Positions 33,941-42,545 of a stretch of DNA of 49,163 nucleotides are shown here, one piece after another (position 1 is the first letter of the stretch; every line of letters begins with the position of its first letter). Origin of the DNA: Marinobacter sp. Lineage in GTDB: Bacteria > Pseudomonadota > Gammaproteobacteria > Pseudomonadales > Oleiphilaceae. Where the stretch lies: assembly GCA_018066865.1 (NCBI GenBank), contig JAGPVT010000022.1:1-49163 (forward strand), in the 5' to 3' direction. The notes beneath the pieces were generated by a model, which saw nothing but the letters and a program-made list of their open reading frames with translations, ran no database searches and had not been told where the DNA came from. The translations under genes and the position numbers were made by a program.

Positions 33941-34198
33941 ATGGACAAGTACACAACCCAGCATCACGAATATCTTTCACCGACCAGAAACGTCCGGCTC
34001 GATCATCACGACAGCGTGCTAAGCCATGTGCACCAACAAGTCAGTATGGAAGTAGAGCGGCTGGAACGCCGAATCGAAGTTCTGCGCCTGACCAAGGCGC
34101 CCCACGTCGGCGTTATGATTTCAGCCTATGAGCGGATGATTGATCACAAAAAAAGCTTTTTGCAGACCTGTGATCTTGATGGGCATCGCGGTTACTGA
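33941..34198 (+). CDS. Small charged protein of unknown function
   Basis: An 85-residue basic, helix-rich protein without signal peptide (HVHQQVSMEVERLERRIEVLRL forms a probable coiled coil). GAGAG precedes the ATG. I do not recognise it. It lies between the divergent small helical protein and the kinase gene. A CAGTT-N5-AACTG inverted repeat lies about 55 nt upstream. Confidence 0.55.
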   Translation: MDKYTTQHHEYLSPTRNVRLDHHDSVLSHVHQQVSMEVERLERRIEVLRLTKAPHVGVMISAYERMIDHKKSFLQTCDLDGHRGY

Positions 34199-34399
34199 CG
34201 CACGTATGCTCCGGTTGCAGTCCAGCTCACAGCCGCATCGCTTTCTGTATCTTCGATGTCGAAAGTCGAAAAGACCAGGTCTACATTGGTTGCCGGATTG
34301 AACGCCGACTTCCCCGGTATCCTCCAGCCCGCAACCGCCCCGATCCGACTGCAGACAATAAACCATAAGACAGGCATCGACCCTCGCGGAGATCACATT

Positions 34400-37300
34400 T
34401 TGCAGCAACGGTGTAACCCGGCTTCAGGCAAAGCAGTGCAGTGGCTGCTTGTCGCCATGTTTTTGGTAACGGCTCTGGTGCCCGGCCTGGCGAGCGCTCA
34501 GGAGCAGTGCCGAAATGGCCAGATCGTTCTGGAACGCAATACAGAAAGCGTCCGTGATTTTGGCGGTTGCATCTCTTATATGGAGGATGCCGGCCAGCTT
34601 TATCTTTTACCGGACATTCTGGGAATGGAACCTGAGCGGTTCACCCGCCACCAAAGCGGCGTACTGAATTTTGGCTATACCGAATCTGCTTACTGGACCC
34701 GCTTTGATTTACGTGCAGATACCGGAGAGGTGGGTACAGAGTGGATTCTGGAACTGGCCTTGCCGCTGGTAGACGAGGTGGTGCTGTATCTGGTGCGCGA
34801 TGGAGAGCTGATTGACCAGCGCAAAGCAGGCTATCAGGACAACTGGGCAGAGCGTGATCTGGCTGTGCCAAACCCCACCTTCCGGCTGACCCTGGAGCCC
34901 GGCAGCGTTACCTCTGTATACCTGCGCATTATCAATACCAACACCTTCCGCTTACCTGTCAGCCTCTGGAACCCCAATAGCTACATTGAAAAGGTGTCGG
35001 TGGACGAAATCGTCCGGGGTGCGCTGCTGGGGAGCCTGCTGGCCATTCTGGCCTACAACCTGTTTGTAGCCGTTTCTGTTCGCGAGCGCAGCAACATTTA
35101 CTACGTGCTCTATCTGGTCTCAGCGGCGGTGTTTATTGCGACCGAACAGGTTCATGGTATCCAGTTGCTGGATAGCCGGCCCGCCCTGCTCGACAAAGAG
35201 TACCTGCATTTCCAGATCATCATGACCTGGTTCTGGGGCCTGCTGATGGCCCGCGCCCTGCTTGAAACCCGTACTCGTTCAATGGATCTGGACCGGGTTA
35301 TCATGATGTGCATTTATTCGGTTGTCCTTACGTTTCTGCTGTCGCTGTTCCTTCCGTACCACGTTGCGATGGAATGGATTGTTATTGGCTCGATGCTGCT
35401 CTGTCTTATTCTGATCCTGGTGAGCTACCTGTCCTGGCGCTATTACAACCCGGCGGCTCGCTCCTACTTTTTCGCATGGACCCTGGCACTCATTGGTTTT
35501 GGCATCTACGCGCTGACGGTTATGGGTTATCTGCCGCTTAATACGTTCACCAGTTACGCGCCCCAGATCGGGCTCACCGCTCAGATTATCCTGTTTTCCT
35601 TTGCTCTGGCCGATCGGATCAAGCAGGTTCAGGGCCAGGCACTGAACTGGAGCCGGCGGGCACTAAACAGCCTGCAGCGTTACCAGTCATTGTTTGATAA
35701 CGCCATTGAGGGCGTTTTCCAGATGTCGCCCGCGCGGCAGTTTGTAACGGCCAACCCTGCCATGGCGCGGTTGATGGGGTTCGGCAATAGTCAGGAGCTG
35801 TTGGCAAATAACCCGGATGTACTGGAGGCGTGTATTGCAGACAACCAGTTGCGGGAGCTGGTGGTTGAGCAGCTGGAGGCGCGAGGCACGATAAAAGGGG
35901 TGGAGGCCCGTTATCTGACGAACGCCGGAGAGGAGCGCTGGGCCATTATTTCACTCCACACAGCCTACGATACTGACGGCGAGCCTACGCACCTGGAAGG
36001 AACCTGCGTCGATTCCACAGAAAGCCATCGCCGCCAGCGCATTGAGCGCGAACGGGAACAGGAACGGCTGGAGAAAGAGCTTGCGCGCAATTCCGCAGAG
36101 GCCAAGAGCCAGTTCCTGGCCAATATGAGTCATGAGATCCGAACGCCGCTGGCGGCCATTATTGGCTACGGCGAGACGCTTATGGACCCGGATCTTGATG
36201 AGCAGGAAAAGCGCAGCAGCGCGGAGACCGTTGTCCGGAGCGGGCGACATCTGCTTGAACTGGTGAATGATATTCTTGACCATTCCAAAATCGATGCCAA
36301 CAAGCTGGATGTGGACGTAGTTTCGGTGAACCTGCCAGAGCTGTTAGATGAGATTCGTGCTTTTTTTGCCCCCCGGGCCAAGGGAAAAGGTCTCGACTTC
36401 AATATACTCTGTGAATTTCCGCTGCCCGAGCAGATCCAGACTGACCCCACGCGCCTGCGCCAGATTATTATCAATTTGTGTGGAAACGCGCTTAAGTTCA
36501 CGGAAAAAGGGTCAATCTTTCTGTCGATACGCTGTGATCGCGAGCAGGAAATGCTGGTCGCCCGGGTTGTCGATACGGGAATAGGCATGAAACCGGAGCA
36601 GATTGGCCGGCTGTTTGATCCCTTTGCTCAAGGCAGTGCTGCAATTTCCCGGCAGTATGGCGGCACCGGCCTCGGCCTGAGTATCTCGCGACGGCTGACG
36701 GAAATGCTGGGGGGCAGTATCCGTGTGAGTAGCACTTACGGAGAGGGCAGCGAATTTGAGTTATCGATTCGCACCGGTGCCCTGGATCAGGTTCACTTCC
36801 TGCAGGATGCGTCGGAGATGAGTCAGCGCCGGCGAGCCATTCCAATGGTTGTGGCGCCGCGCCTTTCCGGGCGCATACTCTGTGCGGAGGACAACGATGT
36901 AAACCGGCGCCTGGTCTCGTTGCTGGTGAGTCGTACCGGAGCTGAGCTTGTGCACGTGGGTAATGGCGCCGAAGCGCTTGAGATGGCTGTCCGGGAGCCT
37001 TTTGACCTGGTTCTGATGGACATTCAGATGCCCGTGATGAATGGGCGCGATGCCACCGCAGCGCTGCGGGAGGCCGGGGTGAATACGCCCGTTATCGCAC
37101 TGACCGCCAATGTGATGTCTGAGGACATTGCCGACTACCGGCTTGCAGGCTGCAACGAACACCTCGCTAAACCGATCGACAAGCAGCGCTTTTATGAGGT
37201 TCTGGCCCAGTACCTGAAAGCTAATGTCGGCAATGCCGTAGAGCTGGGCCAGCAATACCGTGGCCGGGTGCTGGTGGCCGAGGACAATGAAGAAAACCGG

Positions 37301-37939
37301 CAGCTTATGGAACGGATGCTGAACCGCCTTGGCCCGGATGTTGTAACGGTTGCCTCGGGCGCTGAAGCCGTACGTAAAGCGCTTTCAGAATCGGTGCAAC
37401 TGGTACTCATGGATCGGCACATGCCGGAAATGGACGGCGTGGCAGCCACGCAGCTGCTCAGGCAGGCAGGTTTCCGGCGCCCGATCATTGCCTTTACGGC
37501 GGGCGACCAGCAGGAAACCGATGCACTGCGTGATGCAGGTTGCGATGGAGTGCTGGAAAAACCGATAGATGAGCATCGTTTACAGTCACTGTTGAGTCGT
37601 TTTCTGGAGCCTGGGTTACCTGGGGACGGCAGTGCGGAGAGCGACGAGGAGATTGGTCGCCTGGCAGCCAGATTCCTGTCAGGGTTGAGTGAACGCCGGC
37701 AGCGGATGAGCCAGGCACTGGCAAACGGTGATCAGGCCGTGCTTGAAACGGAAACGCATCAGATCAAAGGCTCTGCGGGCGCCATGGGGTATCCGGCAAT
37801 GACCCGTCAGGCGGGCATTCTGGAGGCGCTTGTAAAAGTCACCTGCCCGCAGTGGAGCCAGGTTCGCAGTGAACTGGCGATACTGGATGAGATGATAGTG
37901 AATGAACAAACACAGAGTAAAACAGGATCGGGCCTATGA
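34400..37939 (+). CDS. 7TM-sensor hybrid histidine kinase with two receivers and Hpt
   Basis: An 1179-residue multistep kinase. In order: signal peptide (about 1-35), periplasmic 7TMR-DISM extracellular type 2 domain (about 50-190), seven helices (about 205-405), PAS (about 430-540), HisKA with NMSHEIRTP (His578), HATPase (NLCGNALKFTEKG, DTGIGM, GGTGLGLSI), receiver 1 (Asp874), receiver 2 (Asp1005) and Hpt (HQIKGSAGA, His1120). All phospho-sites are present. I propose the TTG at 34400: GGAG lies 8 nt before it and it opens a signal peptide; an ATG 48 codons upstream would bury that peptide. The stop overlaps the next start (ATGA). The signal sensed is unknown. Confidence 0.9.
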   Translation: MQQRCNPASGKAVQWLLVAMFLVTALVPGLASAQEQCRNGQIVLERNTESVRDFGGCISYMEDAGQLYLLPDILGMEPERFTRHQSGVLNFGYTESAYWTRFDLRADTGEVGTEWILELALPLVDEVVLYLVRDGELIDQRKAGYQDNWAERDLAVPNPTFRLTLEPGSVTSVYLRIINTNTFRLPVSLWNPNSYIEKVSVDEIVRGALLGSLLAILAYNLFVAVSVRERSNIYYVLYLVSAAVFIATEQVHGIQLLDSRPALLDKEYLHFQIIMTWFWGLLMARALLETRTRSMDLDRVIMMCIYSVVLTFLLSLFLPYHVAMEWIVIGSMLLCLILILVSYLSWRYYNPAARSYFFAWTLALIGFGIYALTVMGYLPLNTFTSYAPQIGLTAQIILFSFALADRIKQVQGQALNWSRRALNSLQRYQSLFDNAIEGVFQMSPARQFVTANPAMARLMGFGNSQELLANNPDVLEACIADNQLRELVVEQLEARGTIKGVEARYLTNAGEERWAIISLHTAYDTDGEPTHLEGTCVDSTESHRRQRIEREREQERLEKELARNSAEAKSQFLANMSHEIRTPLAAIIGYGETLMDPDLDEQEKRSSAETVVRSGRHLLELVNDILDHSKIDANKLDVDVVSVNLPELLDEIRAFFAPRAKGKGLDFNILCEFPLPEQIQTDPTRLRQIIINLCGNALKFTEKGSIFLSIRCDREQEMLVARVVDTGIGMKPEQIGRLFDPFAQGSAAISRQYGGTGLGLSISRRLTEMLGGSIRVSSTYGEGSEFELSIRTGALDQVHFLQDASEMSQRRRAIPMVVAPRLSGRILCAEDNDVNRRLVSLLVSRTGAELVHVGNGAEALEMAVREPFDLVLMDIQMPVMNGRDATAALREAGVNTPVIALTANVMSEDIADYRLAGCNEHLAKPIDKQRFYEVLAQYLKANVGNAVELGQQYRGRVLVAEDNEENRQLMERMLNRLGPDVVTVASGAEAVRKALSESVQLVLMDRHMPEMDGVAATQLLRQAGFRRPIIAFTAGDQQETDALRDAGCDGVLEKPIDEHRLQSLLSRFLEPGLPGDGSAESDEEIGRLAARFLSGLSERRQRMSQALANGDQAVLETETHQIKGSAGAMGYPAMTRQAGILEALVKVTCPQWSQVRSELAILDEMIVNEQTQSKTGSGL

Positions 37940-38487
37940 GTGAGCGCCAGTTACACCGTGAACACCAGTCCATGAGCATAATGTACGGCACCTACGCCGA
38001 TATTCTGTTTGTGCTTTTTCCTTTCCTTGTTATTGGTATGCAGCGCCTTTGGGATGGTCGCCTTTATGAGACTCTGATGAATGCTGATCTGAGCATAGCC
38101 GCAGCCATTCTTGCCGGCCTTGCCATCGGGAGGTTTGTGCTCGGTCTGGTCACTAACCGGGACCTTGGCCGCTACAAGGAGCGTATTGTATTCTTTATTG
38201 CGCTGACACTGTTTGTGGTGCTCGGGCCCGCCATTATTCTGATGCTAAGCATCACCGGGGGCACCGAAGTACCGGGATTTGTGGCATTTGTGCAGCCTGT
38301 GCTGCTGATTATTGCGATCTCGCTCTATTCAACCGCTGTCAGTATCAGCAATATACTGACCCGGGATGACGGCCAGGAATCATACACGGCCAATGCTGAT
38401 GAGCATCTGACGGATATAGCCCACGTTCCGGGAGCCAGGCATGCGCCACTGGATCTCCCTCGCCACACAGGCACCGACTCTTGGTAA
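37936..38487 (+). CDS. Four-helix membrane protein coupled to the hybrid kinase
   Basis: A 183-residue protein with four hydrophobic helices (about 22-38, 52-72, 83-105 and 113-138) and a polar C-terminal tail of about 45 residues. Its start overlaps the kinase stop, so it is made in step with the kinase, and a receiver gene follows after 58 nt. This suggests an accessory membrane partner of the signalling system. I do not recognise the family. Confidence 0.75.
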   Translation: MSERQLHREHQSMSIMYGTYADILFVLFPFLVIGMQRLWDGRLYETLMNADLSIAAAILAGLAIGRFVLGLVTNRDLGRYKERIVFFIALTLFVVLGPAIILMLSITGGTEVPGFVAFVQPVLLIIAISLYSTAVSISNILTRDDGQESYTANADEHLTDIAHVPGARHAPLDLPRHTGTDSW

Positions 38488-38545
38488 TCGCCGTTCTGCA
38501 AGGCGCCCGGGCGGCAATACGCCCGGCGAAAATAGGAGACAAAAG

Positions 38546-38959
38546 ATGGGTAATTTGACCGTACTGGTTGTTGAAGATGAGCCAGTGATGCGCGAACGCC
38601 TGGTTGAGATGCTTTATAAAGCTGGAGCAACTGACGTAACAGAGTGCGAAAATGTGGCGTCGGCCCAAAAGGCATTTGAAGGCGGCAAGTTCCATCTCGT
38701 GCTGTTGGATCTCGGCTTACCGGATGGCGATGGCCATGAATTGATGAAGGCATTCAAAGCGGCCCGGGATGGACAGCATGTTGTGCTGGTCACTGCGGAT
38801 GACTCTATCGAAAGCATTCAACGGGCAATCAGTGCCGGTGCCAACGGCTATGTCGTGAAGCCTTACTCCCAGGAGAAAATTTACGATGTAATCGGCAATT
38901 ATGAAGTGATGCATGATGGCGGCCCGGCAAAAGCACAGGGTCTGAACCGGCACCATTAA
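38546..38959 (+). CDS. Stand-alone response regulator receiver protein
   Basis: A 137-residue CheY-like receiver with no output domain. The acidic pocket (VVEDEP), the phospho-acceptor Asp55 (LVLLDLGLPDG), the Thr/Ala switch (VTADDS) and the lysine in VKPYS are all present. AGGAG precedes the ATG. Its place after the kinase and its membrane partner makes it the likely exit point of that phosphorelay. Confidence 0.9.
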   Translation: MGNLTVLVVEDEPVMRERLVEMLYKAGATDVTECENVASAQKAFEGGKFHLVLLDLGLPDGDGHELMKAFKAARDGQHVVLVTADDSIESIQRAISAGANGYVVKPYSQEKIYDVIGNYEVMHDGGPAKAQGLNRHH

Positions 38960-39078
38960 CTGGCTTAGACGCTCGGGGTTTCGTGGGCATCAGGCCCGGT
39001 AGTGGAAAGTTCGTAGCCACTAACTCGTACAGATATTCAGTGCCGCATGGGCGATAATTCGCATACTAACTAACTCCC

Positions 39079-39360
39079 ATGCTTGAAGATACCCAGAGGT
39101 TGAAACCTAAGAAGATGTCCGAAGAATCCGGATCTGCCCGCAATAAGTTCCGTTTCCATTTCGCAGTAGAAATCATTCTGGTAGCCGCTCTGGCCATATA
39201 CATGGTGCTGGCACAGGGACAGGTCGTTGGTGATGATCTTGCCTTCACCATTGTAGGGGCCGGGCTAATGGCGCTGGTCACTTACTGGACCTTGTCTACC
39301 CTGAGGGGCGGTCTGGAAATGATCGTTCTCAGAGCGCGCGGCCTGAAGCTGAAGCACTGA
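39079..39360 (+). CDS. Small two-helix membrane protein
   Basis: A 93-residue protein with two hydrophobic helices (about residues 28-46 and 54-73) and a basic tail. I do not recognise the family. The ribosome site is unclear; the ATG at 39115 is an alternative start. The last 32 nt overlap the end of the convergent exonuclease gene. Confidence 0.6.
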   Translation: MLEDTQRLKPKKMSEESGSARNKFRFHFAVEIILVAALAIYMVLAQGQVVGDDLAFTIVGAGLMALVTYWTLSTLRGGLEMIVLRARGLKLKH

Positions 39361-39841
39361 CGTATTCCCAGGTTTTCTGCAGAATCAGAGCATCGTTTGC
39401 CGCACGGTGAACGGGTAGGCCCAGCTCTGCAATAACCTGCTGGCGTGCATCTGGCCACAGCTTTACCTGCCGTGAATCGAGCAGCATGGACACAGACTCC
39501 AGTTGGAATCCGGGCTTCATACCGGCAGCCCGGAACAGCCGATACAGCCAGAAACTGTCGAATGTCCAGGCGTCGCAGAACACGTAACCGGACAACAGCC
39601 GGTTAAGGTGATGAGCCACCTCCGTTACGGCGTTGCCCTCCGCAGACAACCTTGCCCTTGAAATACCATGAATCTGCTCCGCGCTTGCTGACCAGTCCTG
39701 CCAGAGTATGTGGGGCGCAATCAGCCAGCTATGGAGCGCGCTGTCAGGCATGCAAACGCCCACCTCGATCGGGTAGCTTGCAATCAGGTCAAGGCTTGAA
39801 GCCTCGAAATCGATAAATGCGGGGCGCAGTTCTGTGATCAT
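39329..39841 (-). CDS. DEDDh 3'-5' exonuclease (DnaQ-like)
   Basis: A 170-residue exonuclease of the DnaQ/RNase T superfamily. Exo I is DFEAS (Asp11, Glu13), Exo II lies in [15 protein letters not shown], and Exo III is HRAANDA (His145, Asp150), so all metal and catalytic residues are present. The small single-domain form suggests trimming of DNA or RNA rather than polymerase proofreading. The gene is single and overlaps the convergent membrane-protein gene by 32 nt. Confidence 0.87.
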   Translation of the reverse strand: MITELRPAFIDFEASSLDLIASYPIEVGVCMPDSALHSWLIAPHILWQDWSASAEQIHGISRARLSAEGNAVTEVAHHLNRLLSGYVFCDAWTFDSFWLYRLFRAAGMKPGFQLESVSMLLDSRQVKLWPDARQQVIAELGLPVHRAANDALILQKTWEYVSASASGRAL

Positions 39842-39988
39842 TGGCAGTCTGACAGTCAGGTTGTTTTGGGGCCAGTTTACCCGCCCGCCTTCACAGACGC
39901 GAACCCAACCCGCCTTTGCACTGTTACAATACGCGGATTATATTGCCCGGTTTTTACACAATCGTTTATTGCCTTGCCAGGAGCCCGC

Positions 39989-40654
39989 ATGACTGACACC
40001 GTGGTTGTAATCTATTCCGGAGGTATGGACTCCTTTACCTTGTTGCATCGTGCGCGCGCCCGGGGGCTGAAGATTCATGCGTTGTCCTTCAATTATGGCC
40101 AGCGTCACGTCCGTGAGCTTGATGTTGCCCGCTCTGTTTGCACAGACCTCGGCATTCCCCACAAGGTGATCGACATACGCGCCATGAGCGAGGTTATGTC
40201 CGGTTCAGCGCTGACCTCCGACGATGCCATACCCGAAGGCCATTACGAAGAAGAAAACATGAAGGCCACGGTGGTACCCAATCGCAACATGATCCTCCTC
40301 TCCCTGGCAACCGGCTATGCCGTAACCGTGAATGCGGGTGCTGTGTGGTACGGCGCTCACGGGGGCGATCATGCGATTTATCCTGACTGCCGGCCGGAGT
40401 TTGTCGAGAAAATGGATGCCGTATGCCGCATCGCAAACTACGAGCCAGTGGGTATCGAAGCGCCGTTCATGCATATGAGCAAAGGTGAAATTCTGGCCGA
40501 AGGCCTGAAGCTCGGGCTCGACTATGCTCACACCTGGACTTGTTATAACGGGCGGGAAAAGGCCTGCGGGCTTTGCGGCTCTTGCGTGGAACGGCTCGAA
40601 GCCTTTGCGGAAAATGCTCTTGCAGATCCGTTGGCCTACGAGGCGGGGCGCTGA
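39989..40654 (+). CDS. queC: 7-cyano-7-deazaguanine synthase
   Basis: Makes preQ0 from 7-carboxy-7-deazaguanine with ATP and ammonia, in the queuosine pathway. The 221-residue product has the PP-loop SGGMDS (about residues 10-15), [11 protein letters not shown], and the zinc cysteines near the C-terminus ([15 protein letters not shown]). CAGGAG lies 5 nt before the ATG. Its stop shares a base with queE (TGATG). I see no clear preQ1 riboswitch in the 147 nt upstream. Confidence 0.95.
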   Translation: MTDTVVVIYSGGMDSFTLLHRARARGLKIHALSFNYGQRHVRELDVARSVCTDLGIPHKVIDIRAMSEVMSGSALTSDDAIPEGHYEEENMKATVVPNRNMILLSLATGYAVTVNAGAVWYGAHGGDHAIYPDCRPEFVEKMDAVCRIANYEPVGIEAPFMHMSKGEILAEGLKLGLDYAHTWTCYNGREKACGLCGSCVERLEAFAENALADPLAYEAGR

Positions 40655-41310
40655 TGTACCGGGTCAAGGAAGCGTTTTATACCTTACAGGGTGAGGGTGC
40701 CCAGGCGGGGCGCGCAGCGGTGTTCTGTCGCTTCAGTAAATGCAATTTGTGGACCGGCCGGGAAAAAGACCGCGCAACGGCGGTTTGTAATTTCTGTGAT
40801 ACCGACTTCGTGGGCACGGATGGCCAGAATGGCGGCGCCTTTGAAACCGCAGAGGCCCTGGCGGCTCACATCCGCAGTCTCTGGCCGGATGCGCCAGGGG
40901 CACCCTATGTGGTTTGTACTGGTGGTGAGCCGTTATTGCAGCTGGACGACGAGCTGATCAATGCGTTTCATCAACAGGGCTTTGAGGTGGGTGTAGAAAC
41001 CAACGGCACCCTGCCAGCGCCAGCCGGTATTGACTGGCTGTGCGTAAGCCCGAAGGCGGACGCCCCCGTTGTGATTGAAGCCTGCGATGAGCTGAAGCTG
41101 GTGTACCCCCAGCCCAAGGCCATGCCGGAGAGGTTCACCCATATAAAGGCGCGGCACTTTTTCCTGTCGCCTATGGCGTCACCGTCTGCCCCGGATGGCA
41201 GCACAGACCCGGTCAAGCAGAGCAATACTCGCAGAGCTACGGATTACTGCCTGGCACACCCCCGCTGGCGCCTGACCCTGCAAATGCACAAAATCATCGG
41301 AATCGACTGA
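40654..41310 (+). CDS. queE: 7-carboxy-7-deazaguanine synthase
   Basis: A radical SAM enzyme that forms the deazaguanine ring, giving the substrate of QueC just upstream. The 218-residue protein carries the cluster motif as CX14CX2C (Cys30, Cys45, Cys48) rather than the canonical CX3CX2C; this variant is known from Pseudomonas-type QueE. CTGGEPLLQL is the SAM-binding GGE motif. Its stop directly abuts the stop of the convergent AraC gene with no spacer. Confidence 0.93.
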   Translation: MYRVKEAFYTLQGEGAQAGRAAVFCRFSKCNLWTGREKDRATAVCNFCDTDFVGTDGQNGGAFETAEALAAHIRSLWPDAPGAPYVVCTGGEPLLQLDDELINAFHQQGFEVGVETNGTLPAPAGIDWLCVSPKADAPVVIEACDELKLVYPQPKAMPERFTHIKARHFFLSPMASPSAPDGSTDPVKQSNTRRATDYCLAHPRWRLTLQMHKIIGID

Positions 41311-42381
41311 TCACGCTGTCTCCGGTGAGTGCGCGCGCGGAAATACCGAGGCTGATTTCCGTTCAGCCGCCCTGTAGTGACTTGGGGAGACGCCTGTCCA
41401 GCGCTTGAAGGCACGGGTAAAGTTTGCTGCGTCGGCGTAGCCCAATACTTCCGTAATCTGGTTCAGGCTCAAGCTGGTGCCAGTCAGTAGTTCCACTGCA
41501 CGTTCCAACCGCACCTGATCCACAAGGTTCTGGAAGCTGGCGCTTTCCTCCTGAAGCCGGCGCTTCAGCGTACGTTCGGATACAAACAGAGTGGCTGCGG
41601 CCCGCGCCAGCTTTGGCGGGAACGGGTAGCTGGTTTCAATCACCCGCCGCACACGGCAGGCAAAACCCGCATCCCCGGTAAGTTGTTTAAGAGCATCTTC
41701 GCACTGGGTGCGGGATGATTCCGCAAGTTGATCGTCGCTGAAGCGGATGGGCGCTGACAGGCCCTCGGTCGGAATAACCAGTGCATTTTCCGCTGCATCA
41801 TACTCAACCGGGATCACGATCGACGGTCGAAAGCGGTGAAAATAAGCGGGCTCTGGCCCCATTCTGAGAATTCTCGACCCTTTTATTGTAGTGCCGGTAA
41901 GCTGTTCGCCCATGAAGGCGCAGCCAAACAACATGGCGTCCATGACAAACCCTTGCGCCGGCCCCGGATCACCGTCACAGAGAATGCTGTAGTGCATGTT
42001 GTCACCGTGTTCATGGCGCCTTACGCTCAGGTCCGGTGCCCGGAGAGTGAGATAGCGGGTCATCAGGTTGAGCGCGTCCTGGAGTGTGCGGCTGCTCATT
42101 ACGGCTACGCCCAGGGCACCGTGCAGAGGTAGCTTCAGTTTGCTGGCCAGCATGATGCCAAGGCCCGGCTCACCGCTTTCAACCATGGCGCGGGTGACGA
42201 ACTCACTGGCCTGCGCCTGGCTTACCCTGACATCTGCAGACTTCAGTCGCACCGGGTCCAGGCCGACCCGACGCAGCAGATCGCGTTCGTCCAGACCAAT
42301 ACTGTTCAACAGTTCAGCCAGTATATGCAGGTAGATGGCCGGCATACCCAGGTCCTGAGTAATCGAGGCAGAGACACGCAT
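41311..42381 (-). CDS. AraC-family regulator with arabinose-binding-like N-domain
   Basis: A 356-residue regulator. The N-terminal domain (about 20-210) is of the type found in OruR- and ArgR-like AraC proteins of Pseudomonas; the C-terminal double helix-turn-helix (about 240-340) shows LARAAATLFVSERTLKRRLQEE and the closing block LGYADAANFTRAFKRWTGVSPSHYR. The ligand and targets cannot be told. The neighbouring queuosine genes are convergent and probably unrelated; no divergent target adjoins its start. Confidence 0.9.
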   Translation of the reverse strand: MRVSASITQDLGMPAIYLHILAELLNSIGLDERDLLRRVGLDPVRLKSADVRVSQAQASEFVTRAMVESGEPGLGIMLASKLKLPLHGALGVAVMSSRTLQDALNLMTRYLTLRAPDLSVRRHEHGDNMHYSILCDGDPGPAQGFVMDAMLFGCAFMGEQLTGTTIKGSRILRMGPEPAYFHRFRPSIVIPVEYDAAENALVIPTEGLSAPIRFSDDQLAESSRTQCEDALKQLTGDAGFACRVRRVIETSYPFPPKLARAAATLFVSERTLKRRLQEESASFQNLVDQVRLERAVELLTGTSLSLNQITEVLGYADAANFTRAFKRWTGVSPSHYRAAERKSASVFPRAHSPETA

Positions 42382-42545
42382 GGGAATCCTTGTTAAAAGC
42401 TGCTCTTGTTATCTGACGGAATGACCACTGACTTCGATTATGACCTTTGCAGCACCTTGCCCCCATGACTTCAATGACGCGTCAATGGGCACTCGAGGCC
42501 AATCGGCTTGATTAAGGCAGGGTTAGTCAGGTTCCGCGGGGAGGT

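Noticed and set aside
40654..41310. QueE seems to lack the usual CX3CX2C radical SAM motif.
   Set aside because: The cluster cysteines are spaced CX14CX2C, a recognised QueE variant; the gene is intact and next to queC.
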